NCBI GenBank assembly: GCA_033675545.1
Contig: JAWDGP010006240.1
Span: forward strand, 37,884 to 101,883
DNA length: 64,000 nt
From: Elysia crispata
Taxonomy: Eukaryota > Mollusca > Gastropoda > Plakobranchidae
Reading direction: 5' to 3'
Shown: positions 1 to 12,305 of the stretch, one piece after another
Numbering within the stretch: the first letter of the stretch is position 1
How the letters are laid out: each line of letters opens with the position of its first letter
Notes under the pieces: generated by a model
The model's database searches: none
Seen by the model: only the letters and a program-made list of their open reading frames with translations
Told to the model about the DNA's origin: nothing
Made by a program: the position numbers and the translations under genes

Positions 1-312
1 TCATAAAAAAAAAGTTTTTTCATGATGAAAAGCTCACAGTTTAATGAGATGCAATATGGCAATGAAAAAGGAAAAAGAAAACTAGTTAGTTTTGTAACGG
101 TGCTTAAGAAAAGCCTGTGACAGCTTATCCAAAAGCCGTCCATTTTCTATGAAAGTCATTAAATAGGTTTGAAACGTTCATCTTGAAGCAAGGGATTGAT
201 ATAAAGATGACAATATTAAAGCTATATAAGATTAACCACAGCTGACTTTTCGTTATAGATGTATACTGGCCTTTGATCTTCTCTCCCATCCAACCCTATT
301 GAGTTACCATGA

Positions 313-516
313 AACTATTCTTTACACTTCACCATCATTAAACCAAAGACGAAAAAAATATACCATCTTCCCTGTGGGACTCTGGATCAAGTTGTTGTAC
401 CCATATTGGCAAAGGCATGTGAATTTGATGACATAATTTTAACTGAATACTTTTTATCTTGCATGCTTATTTCTGAAATTGCACCACGACAAATTTTGAA
501 CATTCTGCGCAGTTAA
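313..516 (+). pseudogene. ORF remnant, weakly RasGEF N-terminal-domain-like
   Basis: An open frame between TGA at 310 and TAA at 514 encodes 67 residues without a clear start codon. Part of it reads CGTLDQVVVPIL, then a D-D-x-x-L-T-E-Y-F-L-S-C core, then APRQILNILR. This order resembles the RasGEF N-terminal domain (AGTLE..V..L, then FL.TYR.F, then TP..LL..L). I could not find convincing splice sites on both sides, nor the rest of such a gene. It may be an exon relic or chance similarity; the assignment is a guess from pattern memory. Confidence 0.2.
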
Positions 517-756
517 CTTTCAAGTAAAACAAATAAATCATATCATTCTCATAACAATTATGCTGATGTATCTGTTTGGAGAATCTCTGGCAACCTCATG
601 TGGTTTAGCCATCACCTTTTCTAAACCTTCCATATATACTATCTCCCCTAATGTCTAGATTGGCCAGTTATTGAATTAACTCTGACAGAATTGCAAATCT
701 TCTCCCTGCATTATATTGTTTTTTAATATACTTTGTATTGAGATTGACTGAGGACT

Positions 757-928
757 GCAACGCTGCTGCTGTATGGAGAAGATGGATATCTGAATCAATT
801 TAATTCTGAACAGAACAATGCTTGTGGTGAATCCATTAATATGCAACGCTGCTGCTGTATGAAGAAGATGGATATCTGAATCAATTTAATTCTGAACAGA
901 ACAATGCTTGTGGTGAATCCATTAATGT
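757..928. repeat. 86-bp direct tandem duplication
   Basis: The segment starting GCAACGCTGCTGCTG at 757 recurs from 843 with almost no differences (one visible change, TATGGAG versus TATGAAG). Two copies only. The near-identity suggests a recent local duplication. Confidence 0.9.
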
Positions 929-3397
929 CCTATGGAACCTCTTTACCCACCATTTTAATGTTTATAACTTTGGTGGTATGAGCTTGGTGATGTACAACAC
1001 GTCTCAAACAGATGTAAAAAAATACCTGTTTCAACATTTCTGCCCCGATCCTTAAAAATTATAAAAGGGCAGCTCAATTGATTAAGCATATCCACAATCA
1101 CCCTAGCCGTTGCCAGAGCTTTTTGATCAGGCAATGTTTGTCACACTCTACCCACTAAGAAAATTGGTGAAGCATGATAAATATATTTTCATTTTCTCTC
1201 GACTTTTAAGGTCATGGGTCCTAAAAACTGAGATGTCCTGTTTCCATGAGCATATCTGAATGGTTATTGTTCAACTCTCCTTGCCCTTTTTCATCAGACT
1301 ACATGACTGGCAAGCAGCAACATATTGCTTTAATGCTTGTCTCCTCATGTATAAATAGAAGAGTAAAACTTCTCCTGTGTTCTAAAATATCCTGATGATC
1401 TTCAGAGAGAATATTTTGTGTCAGATGCCGCCTCTATATTCGTGGTGATTACTAATTTCTTTTTGAATCGCACCTTGCCTAAATGTATTATGAGTCATTT
1501 GAAAAAAAAATTATTATTTCTTTGGGAGAAGGATTTGACATCGACAGATCGTCTTTATCTCCCTGAGGCTTCACACCCCTTTTCAGCCAAAGCCATAATA
1601 TGTACACATCCTCATCCTCAGATTAAGATTCTAATTGAGATCACAGAAGGAGATCTTTGTAGAATCGTCACTTAGGTAAACGTAACCATTAGGCTTTATA
1701 CCAAAAGCAATGCTATATCACCAATCAGTTGAGTTCATGATTTGAGAAGTCACTGCTCAATCACCATTCAAATGATTTTGTCTGACATTTTTTCTTATCG
1801 AAAGGGTAGCCGCTTTCCTTATGAGCTACTATTCAGGGTGCGTTCTTTGTATGGCTCTTTCAGCTGCAGTTTGCTATTGTTAGTATTATTAAGGATTATA
1901 TCATTCCTGGTTGAAGAAATTTTGTTTAGCATAAGGAGCATTGCAAAATGGTAAAACCCTTCTCCACTTAAAAGAGAATGTTTCTAGTCCTTCACTACAT
2001 GCACAGTTTATTATATCTGTATGTCCTCATAGTAAAACTCTGTGTTTAATGAGTTTAAGACCTTAAGTGCTTTGTCACCTGATCCCTGACAGATTTTGAC
2101 ACTGAGTTAAAAATTTCCTGTGGCTCCCTTGTGTCTGACAATAGCTGCTGTTACCATTTTTTTTCTTTATCTCTCAATTTTTTTAGACAAAATTCCGGTG
2201 TTGACTTGTTGCAATAAAAAACTTGACATACACAGTTTTCACATCGATCTTCTTTTAAACTTGCACACTATACGTTAGTAGCTTTTTTTTTTTTTTCATA
2301 AATGGCCCCAACATGACTGCAAATCCATTTTTGTGCAAAGTGGCCATTATCGTGTAATCTCCGCTTAGATGTTATATTACTGTCATGCTATATTAGGGGC
2401 CTATTTTTTGTGATGGATGAACGATACTTTCCCCAACAAACGAGCAATCTCTGATGCTTCCTTTCATGTAGTTGTGATTGTCAGCCAATTTGTTAATATG
2501 AAAAAAAAACATCAACATATTAGCCAGGATGTTGCAAATCCTATTAAATCTATCTTTTGTAATAACAGTATTAAAGTGCAATACAGAGAATTTTTTTGCT
2601 TATTTATTCTCATCTTTGTTATCATGTAATATGCAAAATGCTGAGAGATTTTTTCGGACCTTTTGTTCTTGAATGATAAAATTTGTAGCTGTACACATCA
2701 CCGCCTTCACCAGATTAGTATAGTCTAGGTACACTAATTGGCACAATTTGAAAAAATGTGAAGTCAGAAATCATTCCATAATAACTTAGTTAGCATCACT
2801 ATAGCGTATATGCTCTTTGCTGCCTTTGTTTTTCATACTAATTTTCAAATGAAATTCCATTTGAAGAAAAAAACAACAACAACAACAACAACAACAAACG
2901 AAAAGAAGGAAACACAAGAAAATAACCAGGTTGGCTAACTGTCCATTTATTGGACCAAAAAGTTGATAGACCGCCATGACAGTTTAGGGCTGATGCGTTG
3001 TATGATACTTCAACTATGTTCTAAAGCATTCACTGGGCCTTTTTCTTTGTCTATGGTATCAATGGTAGTAGTTTTTTCCAAGGACACGAAGAAAAAATAG
3101 AAAGTGTTACTTTTTTGGGATTTGTTTTATATGTTGTTTTTTTTTTCCCACTCTTCTAAGTGCCCTTCTCTACTATGGTTTTGCATGTATGATGATTAGA
3201 GCTTTATAAATATATTTTGACTTAATTAAACGTGCAATCTTTAAGCTGCAATTTTCTCGACTGGTGTAGGTAGGTGACTTCCAGTAAATGACAAGCCAAT
3301 AATTATTTAGACTTTCTTTTGTTAGCAATAATTCAACATTTATTTTTTCAGTGATGACTCGTATTTCTTAATGTTTTGAATAAGTTGTTAAAGTCAT

Positions 3398-3527
3398 TTT
3401 TTTCTACACACAATCTGATGAAGCCACAATAAAGGCGAAACATTTATATGTTAAATCTACACTTGTGTTGTTTCTTTTTTTAATCCCGTAGTTATAAAGT
3501 TGTGTGCCTGTCTCTTTTTAGACAAAA
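3398..3527 (+). mobile_element. Penelope-like element 3' UTR fragment
   Basis: This segment contains GATGAAGCCACAATAAAGGC followed by GAAAC. It matches, in reverse complement, the segment at about 37722-37852, which lies downstream of a GIY-YIG reading frame typical of Penelope-like retroelements. The match covers about 130 bp, with scattered substitutions and small indels. In both places a purine-rich region leading into a GA microsatellite follows. The Penelope assignment rests on the linkage at the second locus; no coding part is visible here. Confidence 0.6.
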
Positions 3528-3724
3528 TTTAAGAGACTAACAGAGTGAAAGAGAGGGAAAAGAAATCGTGGAGCAGGACCCGGACAGAAAGACAGAGACA
3601 AAATTTGAAGAGACAGGCAAAAAAAAAGAGTAGAAATGAAGAAAGATAAAGGTATAGAAAAATAGGGTGATATAGAGAAGCATCAGGACAGTGAAATGGA
3701 GGCGAGAAGAAGAGTAATAGACTG

Positions 3725-3727
3725 ACA

Positions 3728-3815
<88 letters not shown>
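3725..3815. repeat. (AG)n microsatellite
   Basis: About 90 bp of nearly pure AG dinucleotides with one interruption near 3741. A degenerate purine-rich lead-in runs from about 3530, immediately after the Penelope-like fragment. Confidence 0.97.
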
Positions 3816-3818
<3 letters not shown>

Positions 3819-4049
3819 CCAAATAAAGAAACCGATCAAGAGCTGAGCTAGCACAGCTGGCTAAGTATAATAGCCTAGTTTGCAAGTACTAACGTCTCTT
3901 CTTTTTGTGTCTCCGAAATAGAGCTATAAAAAAATTTTAATCAGTGAAGTTTTCTTCATTTCACATATTATTTTCATTCGGTAGTTTCCAGTGTCTCCGA
4001 TAAAGTTTTGATTTTTCCTACCTCGCCTAATTGTATAGTATTAGGCCTA

Positions 4050-5558
4050 TTTAACAAGATGGCCGCCGCTGCGACTCTCGACTATCAGCAGCTTAGTTCA
4101 GATTTTGGAAAAGCAAGAGTTGGAGTTAAATCAAATTATGTTTCTTTAAAATGGACTTACACCTAAGAATATCTGCGCAACTTTAGGTATAGATCTATCC
4201 CGCACATGCTCAAATTATTTCGAAATTATTTAGCTGAAAGAGGTATCATAAAGATGCAAACTGGACAAGGAGTGAACATAATTTCATGGCATAACATCAA
4301 ATCGCTGTATGATCTCCAAAAAACAGATTCTCTATACTTAGCCAATAAAATTTCTGATAAACACATTAATTTCAGTGATGTGAAAATGAAAGTCCGTATT
4401 GTAGCCCAGACATTATCATCAAGTGTTGCAACAGCCATTGACCACTTGAGAGACGACCTGAAATTGCCACAGTTCCAGGGCTCTGAGGAAACTTTATTCG
4501 CCAGGTGGATAAATTATTTGATATGCTGAATTCAAAAAATCCATTTGCTAAAGGTTTTAAAGCAGCTTTGAGCGACAGGAATAAAGCCACATGGTAACCT
4601 TTCCTCAATAATGTGCAAGCATGTATACTTGTTATCACTTTTAGAACCGTCGAGATTGCCTCTCCACCAGGGGCGAAGAAACCAGTGTGTGTTAGGATTT
4701 TATAATCACAGCACAGTCAACACTGGACTTTGCCATGGATTTGCTAAATAAGAATGGTTATCAATACTTGCTTACCAACAAGGTTTATCCAGATCATATA
4801 GAAATGTTCTTTGGCAAAATTCAGCAACGAAATGGCTGGAACAATAATCCAACATCAGAACAGTTCCGGAGCTCGTTGAAAAGCTTAACGATGAGCAGTA
4901 GCATAACCCCCTCGCGCCATGGCAATGCTGCTTCTCAAGATGACACTCTTGAGTTGACACTGACTCCTTCCTCTCATGAACAGCCAACTGCCATTGAAAT
5001 TCAGTACAATAGTGCGCTTATGATTGGCAATTCTAATTTTGATACTTTACTCATGAATGACACAGACTAGCGACAACCATGCCTTTTCTATAATGCTGGT
5101 TTTGTGGCAAGGCGGACAATAAAGCATTTACAGTATCATCTCTGCTGTGATGCCCTTTTTTTTTTTTTATAAGCTAGATTTCTACAAGGAAAAGATACGG
5201 GGGGAAGGGAGGGGGGTTGAAAACTCCGTCAAAAGGTGTTGTTGAAATTTTGCAGGTGAGTGAAAAGGCATTTCGAATTATTATGCCCAGTCCAGCTTTG
5301 ATGGATATTCTGCCTTCCCAATGATTAATAGATTTACACATACAAACAATGGTTCTTCCTACATTACAATGTAAACGTAAAGATCTATTGTCAACACTGG
5401 TAGATCACCTTTATGACCATGAACTGGGCATTGAGACAGACCATATCTGTAAGTTAATCAAGACTGTTGCAAGCTTTTATATCAAAATGAGACTCTTGAA
5501 GGTGGGTAAACAATATCACCAAAGGAAAATGCTTTTGGGCAAAACATCACAATGAATG
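4050..5558 (+). pseudogene. Decayed P-element/THAP9-type transposase
   Basis: Fragments of one transposase lie in order on the plus strand but in several frames. At 4206-4495 the frame resembles the central P-element/THAP9 region, including MKVRIVAQTLSSSVA. After a frameshift near 4495 it continues with a VDKLFDMLNSKNPFAKGFKA stretch, then a TAA directly after ATW. A third frame, 4735-5070, carries the conserved YLLTNKVYPDHIEMFFGKI and NNNPTSEQF blocks. The C-terminal block (HICKLIKTVASFYIKMRL) is at 5349-5555. In intact members this enzyme cuts and pastes the element using a DDE/D RNase H-like fold. No N-terminal THAP zinc finger was found, and terminal inverted repeats were not identified. 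The frameshifts and stops make it non-functional. Family assignment is confident; exact limits are not. Confidence 0.85.
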
Positions 5559-5985
5559 AAGCTGAACAAATTCATTCTTCTCAGTGGCCAATAAACATTT
5601 TGAAAAATGCACGAACTCCAAATTTGTTGACAAGAACAATCTTTATTGTTAGATTTTTTTTTTCATCTTTTTTAAAATTCTGAGAGATTTCATAAATTGT
5701 CAAGCAAATCATGCATTTGTTAAAAAAAAAAAATGCAACTCCATCTATTTTATGTCTATGTAAAATCATAATGTTAGAAACACCAAAGAATGCAGGTGAA
5801 CACGCTGTTTAAGAAAAAGTCGAATTAATAGTTAAACATAGCAAGCAGAGGTAAGAGAAGAGAATGCGAGGAGATTGATAAAAGACTTGAGAAAAGAGGA
5901 AAAGTTAATTTAAAAAAAAGGAAGAAAGAGACTGAGAGGGATAGGAAAAGAAGAAAGGTATGTCGAAAATAAGATATTAAGCACC

Positions 5986-5986
<1 letters not shown>

Positions 5987-6065
<79 letters not shown>
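5987..6065. repeat. (AG)n microsatellite
   Basis: About 79 bp of uninterrupted AG dinucleotides, preceded by a degenerate purine-rich lead-in from about 5850, as at 3530-3725. Confidence 0.97.
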
Positions 6066-6070
<5 letters not shown>

Positions 6071-9000
6071 GTCTAAATCTATGTGATAACGGGAAAGAGG
6101 CCTGCTAGTGCTAAGCGGGTTAAGGGTCTTATCGCAATCAGGCGCAGTTTTTCATCTAGTCATACTTCCGTCGCGCTGCTTAGCCCATCTAGTTCTAAAA
6201 TTAGAACATATTTGTTAAAAATAGACAAAAGAAGTTAAATATTTTGTACGGAAATGCCTCTACTGAAGAAGTTGTCCTAAGATTTTTGTAAGATTATAAT
6301 TTGTTCAAATCAATGCCTCCATTTTAACATGCAATGAAAATCTGGCCACTATGGCCGCGCTATCAACAAAGAACTAGGATAACAACACTGCGCATACGGT
6401 ATTACCTAGATCCATATATATATATATACACAAATATATTTGACAAATTAATGTCTGCGACCTAGATGTAGATCTAGATCTAACATTTTTATTAATTCTG
6501 AAAGCCCTAGGAGGCCTGTCTCAATAAACCTAGAACTTTTTTCCAGTTTGGGGCAACTTCTTCGGATACATACTGTGATTGCATCTTGTCTATAGACAGA
6601 TTCAAATTAGGCCCTACTGGTTGATTTAATTAGACTCTTAAAGAACTGAGTCTGGGTTCGAACGATATTAAACAATTAGCAACATGAAGGATGTGGTTAT
6701 TGCAAAGGATAAAAATTAAATATGAGCCATTCTGAAAAACGGTACCCCATCATGCATTTATTTTAAAATTGATCTAGACTTCGTAAGTCAAATTTGGGTT
6801 TTCTTTTTTCGTTCAGCATTTTACTTAAAATTTTTTACAAGACCATTTGGAAGACATAGAAGCGGCATTAATTTCAAATTGCTATAATGAAATTTTTTGA
6901 GTTATATCAATTTTCAGAAATCTTGGGACTTTTCAAGCTTTTTTTTTTCCAGACTAAATTATGGACTTCTTAATCTTATGAATATATATATAGTTTTTGA
7001 CAATAAAATTGATCATCTCCTTGATCTTTGCTCTAGTTGATCTGTTTAGGTCAATGATAACATTTGGAACAAGAAAAACAATAGATTTGTCAAGTATTTA
7101 TAAGCTCTGTGATTTGAGCCAAAACATGTCCTCTATAATTCTACATAATAGACATAATTTCGCTTATAACCAGCAAATATTGATAAAAAACTTGAGTTAA
7201 TATTTAAGGCTGAAAAATGAAATGGCAACTTTTTCACAGCCAAACATTTACCAAAGCAGGCCACTGAACATGCATTCAGTTGTGATGTTAGATCAATTAT
7301 ATTTGCAAAATGTCTTTATACTTTATAAACAAATGAAGTGTTGCCTGTTAAAAATGACCTGTACTTCTTTTTATCTAGAAATTTTTTGTTTGAAATTTTT
7401 TTTTATTACTTGTTGTAGGTGTAATGAAAAGATCCCTTTTTGTTTTGGTTTGGTGAAAGGCATTTGCAGTAGCATTGTTAAAAAAGTGACTTTGTAAGAC
7501 TTCCAGTTAACAAGAGTACCGTCTGTAAGGCTTTAAGTTGTTAGAATGTCATCTGATTTATCATATGGTGTAATTAAACAATTTAATGTGATACATATTA
7601 ATTACTGAAAAACCAGTGTAATTAATTAAAAAAAAAATTAAGGATAAGCTTGCATTTAATCTTGTACAAGGCATTATTTTGTCTTTCTTGGCTTATATTT
7701 GTTTTGTGTAAAAAAATCCAAAGATATGAGTTCAGAGTCTAATCCTTTGTAAGAATAATGATGCCCTTGTTACTTATATCAAGTTTGTAGGCTAGATTCA
7801 GATTCTAAATATAGATCTAGATCCATTCTAGATCACTAGGAGTAGGACCTGGAATTTTATCCAGCAACTAGATTTAGAATCAGATACTAGAATAGAAAGG
7901 TTCTTTTGCCAAAAAATATCCCTTATATTGTTAAATCTATTCCTTGTAAATTAAGCCACAGTTCTAAATTTTATTTCATTTCTAGGCTGCATTTTGACTA
8001 ATATATCTAGTTCTAATCAAGATCTATAAGAGTTAGAGTCTAAGGCGGTTCTAGCGTAGCTCTGGAGCATCTGGCGTAGCTCGCACAGTGCAAACGAACA
8101 GACTTAATTTTGTGTCCCTTTGCAGGGTTGCTCTCTTACCCAGCCTGCTCACAGACCTGTCAGACGGCCTATTCTACAGTGTCAAAAAACACGCCAACCA
8201 TGACAGGCTAGCTCGCACAGTGCAAATGAACAGACTTAATTCTGTGTACCTGCACAGTGTTGCTCTCTTGTCCAGCCTGCTCACAGACCTGTCAGACGGC
8301 CTATTCAACAGTCTCAAAATACATGTCAGGTGTGAGCTAGGCCAGATGCTACGTTGGGACCGGCCTAAGCTAAGATTATTAAGTCTAGGTTAAGATAGAA
8401 TGAAATTTTTATTTTTAAATTATGACATCCAATAACCTGTGTAAGCTAAATCTAAATTGTACTTCTAGATCTAGATTGAATCTTGATTAAGATCATCTGA
8501 ATTTCTACGTGTCTAATTCAAAATAAAAGTACATATTTGATCAAAATTTGATAAAAATCAATATTACGTCAAACTTTTTGTAGATCATAATGTCTATCAG
8601 AACTTGCTTATTACCATTCCTAAAATTCCTTTTGTACTATAAAAGTTTGTAATCATGTAAAATCTCATTAAAATATTGGATTGTCTGTTCTTTTAGTTCT
8701 TTTGCCTGCTAAGTTACTTAATACATGTGCCACTTGTGTCAGTTGGTGGGTAAGGTACCTCACCTTTTTCAATTATAACATGCAGAACAGGGTCTGTTTG
8801 CATGCAGCATCTTATTTTCGAATAGCTATATCAAACAATTACACTCTGGGAACAGAACTAGGAACCTCAACCTTTATTCCGTTTGCGATAGAGATGAGTC
8901 TCAAATGTGTTTTTAGCACATTAAGAAATCAATGATTACTTACAAAACGTCTAAAGAAGAAAGCTATATAATATATGTCTGGAATGCTGCCCTGATTATT

Positions 9001-10797
9001 TATATCACTGTGTTAAAAAAAAACCCTCTCTCCCAACATCATACTGGTAATGTTTAAAACTAAAATAGTTATCTGGCACATGGCAATTTTTTAGGAGCCT
9101 ATCTGCTATGCTGTATCAGGCTGCAGCAAGATTATTTTAATTCAATTTTAAAAATGGTTTATAAGCGTATGAGAAGTTGGATAATTCTTTAAAATTAATA
9201 AAAAGAAAAAATTCACTGTTGTACAAGCTTAAAGTTCTTTTAAATGCAAATACATGTGATAGCACAGTAGAAATTTGGAAACTTGTATTAAAAGTCCCAC
9301 CTCTCTCAGAGTTGTAAAGTGGGACTTAAAAACCTTAACAACCATTTTGTCTCTTTTATAGGCCCAAATAAAAAAAAAGAATCTCTAAAACTTTTCAATT
9401 TTAAGTTTTTAAAATATGCGTTGGAGGCTTTTCAAATGGCACTTGCAATGAAAAATACAAAGCACAAAGATTATAAATTATTAAATATACAAAAAGTAAA
9501 AAACAGCAAAAGAAAATTGATTTGAGATGGCTTGTGTAAGAAACAAAGATGAATGAGAAGGCAAACTGGATGAAATGAAAAATAATGGTTACAAATAAAT
9601 AGGACAAATATCTCTGTGTAGGAATCATTCGCATGATATTATATGCATCATACATGTATGTCTTCCGCTTAATTAATTTTTACTTACCTGTAATGTCATA
9701 GCTGGAACTTTTACAAAGTGATACTTGTTATGCTCTCAATGGATGAACTTGAATTTAAATATTCTTATTATTACTAGCAACTATCACAAATCTCACAATG
9801 GAGTTTGAATTTTGCCCTCAGATGCCATTCTATTGCTGGAATATTACAAAAACCATGTAGATAATCTCATGTTTTGATTGGCAGCATTTGGCATATAAGA
9901 CGATAACGATGCAATGTTTTGACAATCCTTGTAACATAGTGCTCATGGAGATCGCTATTACAAAGTGATTATGAATTTTGTCTGTAGATGGAATGTTCCA
10001 AGGCAGTGGGAATAATCATTTGTTTTGATGTTCCTTTTTATGCTAGCAAAGTAGCGTTTATTAATTTAATGGCTTTGTTTCGATGAATTTGTAATGTTTT
10101 GTTAATGGTGGTTTATTTAGCGACCTCCATGTCAATACTAAAGAAACATTTTCTTTTTCTATTTAAAATGCATTTTTGGGCTAGATTCTAAAGATGTCAA
10201 TGAATTTGTCAACAAAAAGTATTTTACTCTTCTTTCTTCTTCTGTACCTCTGAAAATATAAAAAAAAAAAAAAAAAGAAATGCCACAGAAATGGCAATGA
10301 AATAAAAGGCATGGCAATAAAATGATTTGGATGGACATGTGCGAAACAGTCACCTTTAAGTAACGCGATTAAGCTTTGGTTAACCTTTGATTGAGCTATC
10401 AGAAATCTTACAGGATCTACTTCATTTTTTATTCCAATCTTTGAAACAACTGCAAATCAAGTTTTCTAATTTCTAAAAAAATGTGAAGTGCGAAAACGGT
10501 GGTGTCTTTTTAAAACTACAACAATAACAATCTATTTTAATAGTGACATTATTTACGAGCTCTCAGATTTACCCAAAACAACAGCTTTGAAAATTAAGCG
10601 TATGTATTGGGTTTTTATTGTAACTTAGGAATAGAATAGCAGTCTCACAATAATACTTAGTTACATCCCACCATAACTCTTTTAAATAACCAAATAATAT
10701 CATATGTGCCACTAAGCTGTAGGGTCTTACAATATGAAAAAAAATCAACCTGAATAAACTCTTCCACTCTTTCTTTCGTCCTTTCTTTTTCATTCAG
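6066..10797. other. AT-rich non-coding stretch, no gene recognised
   Basis: No exon or ORF I could relate to a known family. It contains scattered TCTAGATCTAGA-type words (for example around 6465-6482, 7806-7832 and 8466-8478), short poly-A/T runs and one tandem duplication listed separately. I looked here for a first exon of the CSN8 pseudogene that begins at 10798 and found none. Confidence 0.5.
8077..8338. repeat. 132-bp direct tandem duplication
   Basis: TAGCTCGCACAGTGCAAA starts at 8077 and again at 8209. The two copies are about 85-90 percent alike by eye and share CTGCTCACAGACCTGTCAG. A 101-codon ORF covers both copies, but it shows no known domain and its two halves differ freely at the protein level, so I treat it as a repeat and not a gene. 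Confidence 0.85.
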
Positions 10798-10868
10798 AAT
10801 GGGAACTCTCCTTGCACAGCCACTCAGTTTAGTCAACTCTTGGCTCCGTATCTCTTGCAGTGTGACCT
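10798..10868 (+). pseudogene. CSN8: CSN8 pseudogene, N-terminal-half exon
   Basis: A long pyrimidine tract ends in TTCATTCAG at 10797, and a donor GTGAGT starts at 10869. The 71-bp exon is open and encodes TATQFSQLLAPYLLQCD plus flanking residues, resembling the PVYGQLLALYLLHNDM region of vertebrate CSN8. It ends in phase 2. Confidence 0.8.
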
Positions 10869-11978
10869 GTGAGTGAAATCTTTTATGATTAAATAAATGG
10901 TAATATTTGGTTTTACTTAAATTAAAAAACGTTTTTTTATTTCAGTTTTAATCATGAATAAATAATTTTCCTTTTACAAATGGCACCAAATTTTTTCTTT
11001 GCCCAGAACAGTAAGATTTTTAAGTGCTTTGAAATGAAATCTAATCTATGTTGTTGATGGAGTTCACTCACCTTGTAAGTTTATTTTCCCAAAAAGACTC
11101 TTGTAACTATAATACTATATCACTTTAAAGACCTTGCTGGGAAAGTTTATAAGTATCATACAGATCTCACTAATAGCTCAATCTGTATTTTAAAATGGTA
11201 TGAAAACTTTGAAAGTTATGAAACTGCATGGTAACAATCAATATTTTCTCAGAGATTCTTGATTTTGATTGCAGTTTGAAAGGTTCAAATGTAGTCATGA
11301 CGGTAATTAACACATACTTTACTCTATACATATAAAATATGGGCTATCCATGTTGTAAATCTGTTTGGTGATGATTTTAATTTCTTGTGAGTTTAGGCCT
11401 TCATTACTTACATGGCATGTCAGTTGTGTGTGTTGCATCTTGATTGGAGTAAAGGTGGGCTTTACATGAAATTTATCTGTTGCTGACATATAAGGTAACC
11501 GACTTGAATCAATTTTCTTGTTTTTTGCTATTTCGTAAGTAAAACAGGTTTGTATATCAACTTGCTTTTTTTTTTTTTTTGTTGTTTTTTTATTTTTTTA
11601 TCGTAATTTGTTGATATTTGTAATGATGTTAAAGCAAAAACTTGCATCAACAAATATTGACATATTCTGACTTGAGTTATGCTAATAGCTTTGGAAATAT
11701 AATTACTTATTCATTGATTATTATACAGAGTAAATTGAAAAATGTGTACTTTATATGCAACACTGCAAAAGGGGAGTGAAATTAGTCTTTAATGCCATTT
11801 TTATTTTTGGAGTGAAAGGAATATCATATTAATTATAATTTCTAAAGATTTAAACGGATTATAAAGTTTCCAGTCAATGCGACAGATGGTGGCTTACATG
11901 TTCAAGAATAAGATACAAAAAGTCTGCAGTCTCAAAGTGATAAATGCAACATTGATATTCTGTGATCTTAACTTTCAG

Positions 11979-12086
11979 GGTTGCCCAGAGCTGAGCAACA
12001 TCTGGTCTGTTGGTCAGAAAATGTGGTTGAAAGACTACACTGGTACCTATGAGGCTCTACAGAAGGAATCATGACTTCTCTCCAGG
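11979..12086 (+). pseudogene. CSN8: CSN8 pseudogene, IWSVGQ exon with frameshifting deletion
   Basis: Acceptor AACTTTCAG ends at 11978 and donor GTAAGC begins at 12087. The frame starts GCPELSNIWSVGQKMW and continues to QKES, where TGA at 12072 stops it. In the next frame ATGACTTCTCTCCAGG reads MTSLQ, matching the IMEAL position of CSN8. About eight codons of the expected W-S-E..V-Q-P-I segment are missing, so a deletion of roughly 25 bp explains the frame change. Confidence 0.85.
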
Positions 12087-12305
12087 GTAAGCAGGTGGAA
12101 ACCAATGTCATGTATACATCCATAAGGAAGGTGAAACATTTCCTCTTACTCTTTACAAGCACAGTAACTGAGGCAATAAGTCTCATTTCCCTCAGAATTT
12201 AAAGCTTAACAAGTATCTGTTGATATGTATAAACTTAATCTTCTCAAATCTTAATTATTGAGCTGAGTTCATTAACAATCATGGTAATCTTAAATTCTGT
12301 CAGAG

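Larger units (their letters stand above)
1..3390. other. AT-rich non-coding stretch, no gene recognised
   Basis: Many stops in all frames and frequent homopolymer runs. The few open frames of 60-120 codons here have low-complexity or random-looking composition. Two items are listed separately: a short ORF at 313-516 and an 86-bp tandem duplication near 757-928. A short CAA/TTG repeat lies at about 2873-2896. I see nothing else I can support. Confidence 0.6.

Noticed and set aside
6630-6670. GGTTCGAAC near 6655 and GGTTCGAGTC near 19731, resembling a tRNA B box
   Set aside because: No matching A box at the right distance and no cloverleaf could be drawn.
8088-8393. 101-codon ORF with an internal duplication
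   Set aside because: The ORF spans a 132-bp DNA tandem duplication that preserves frame by length alone. The protein copies show unselected-looking differences and no domain is recognised.
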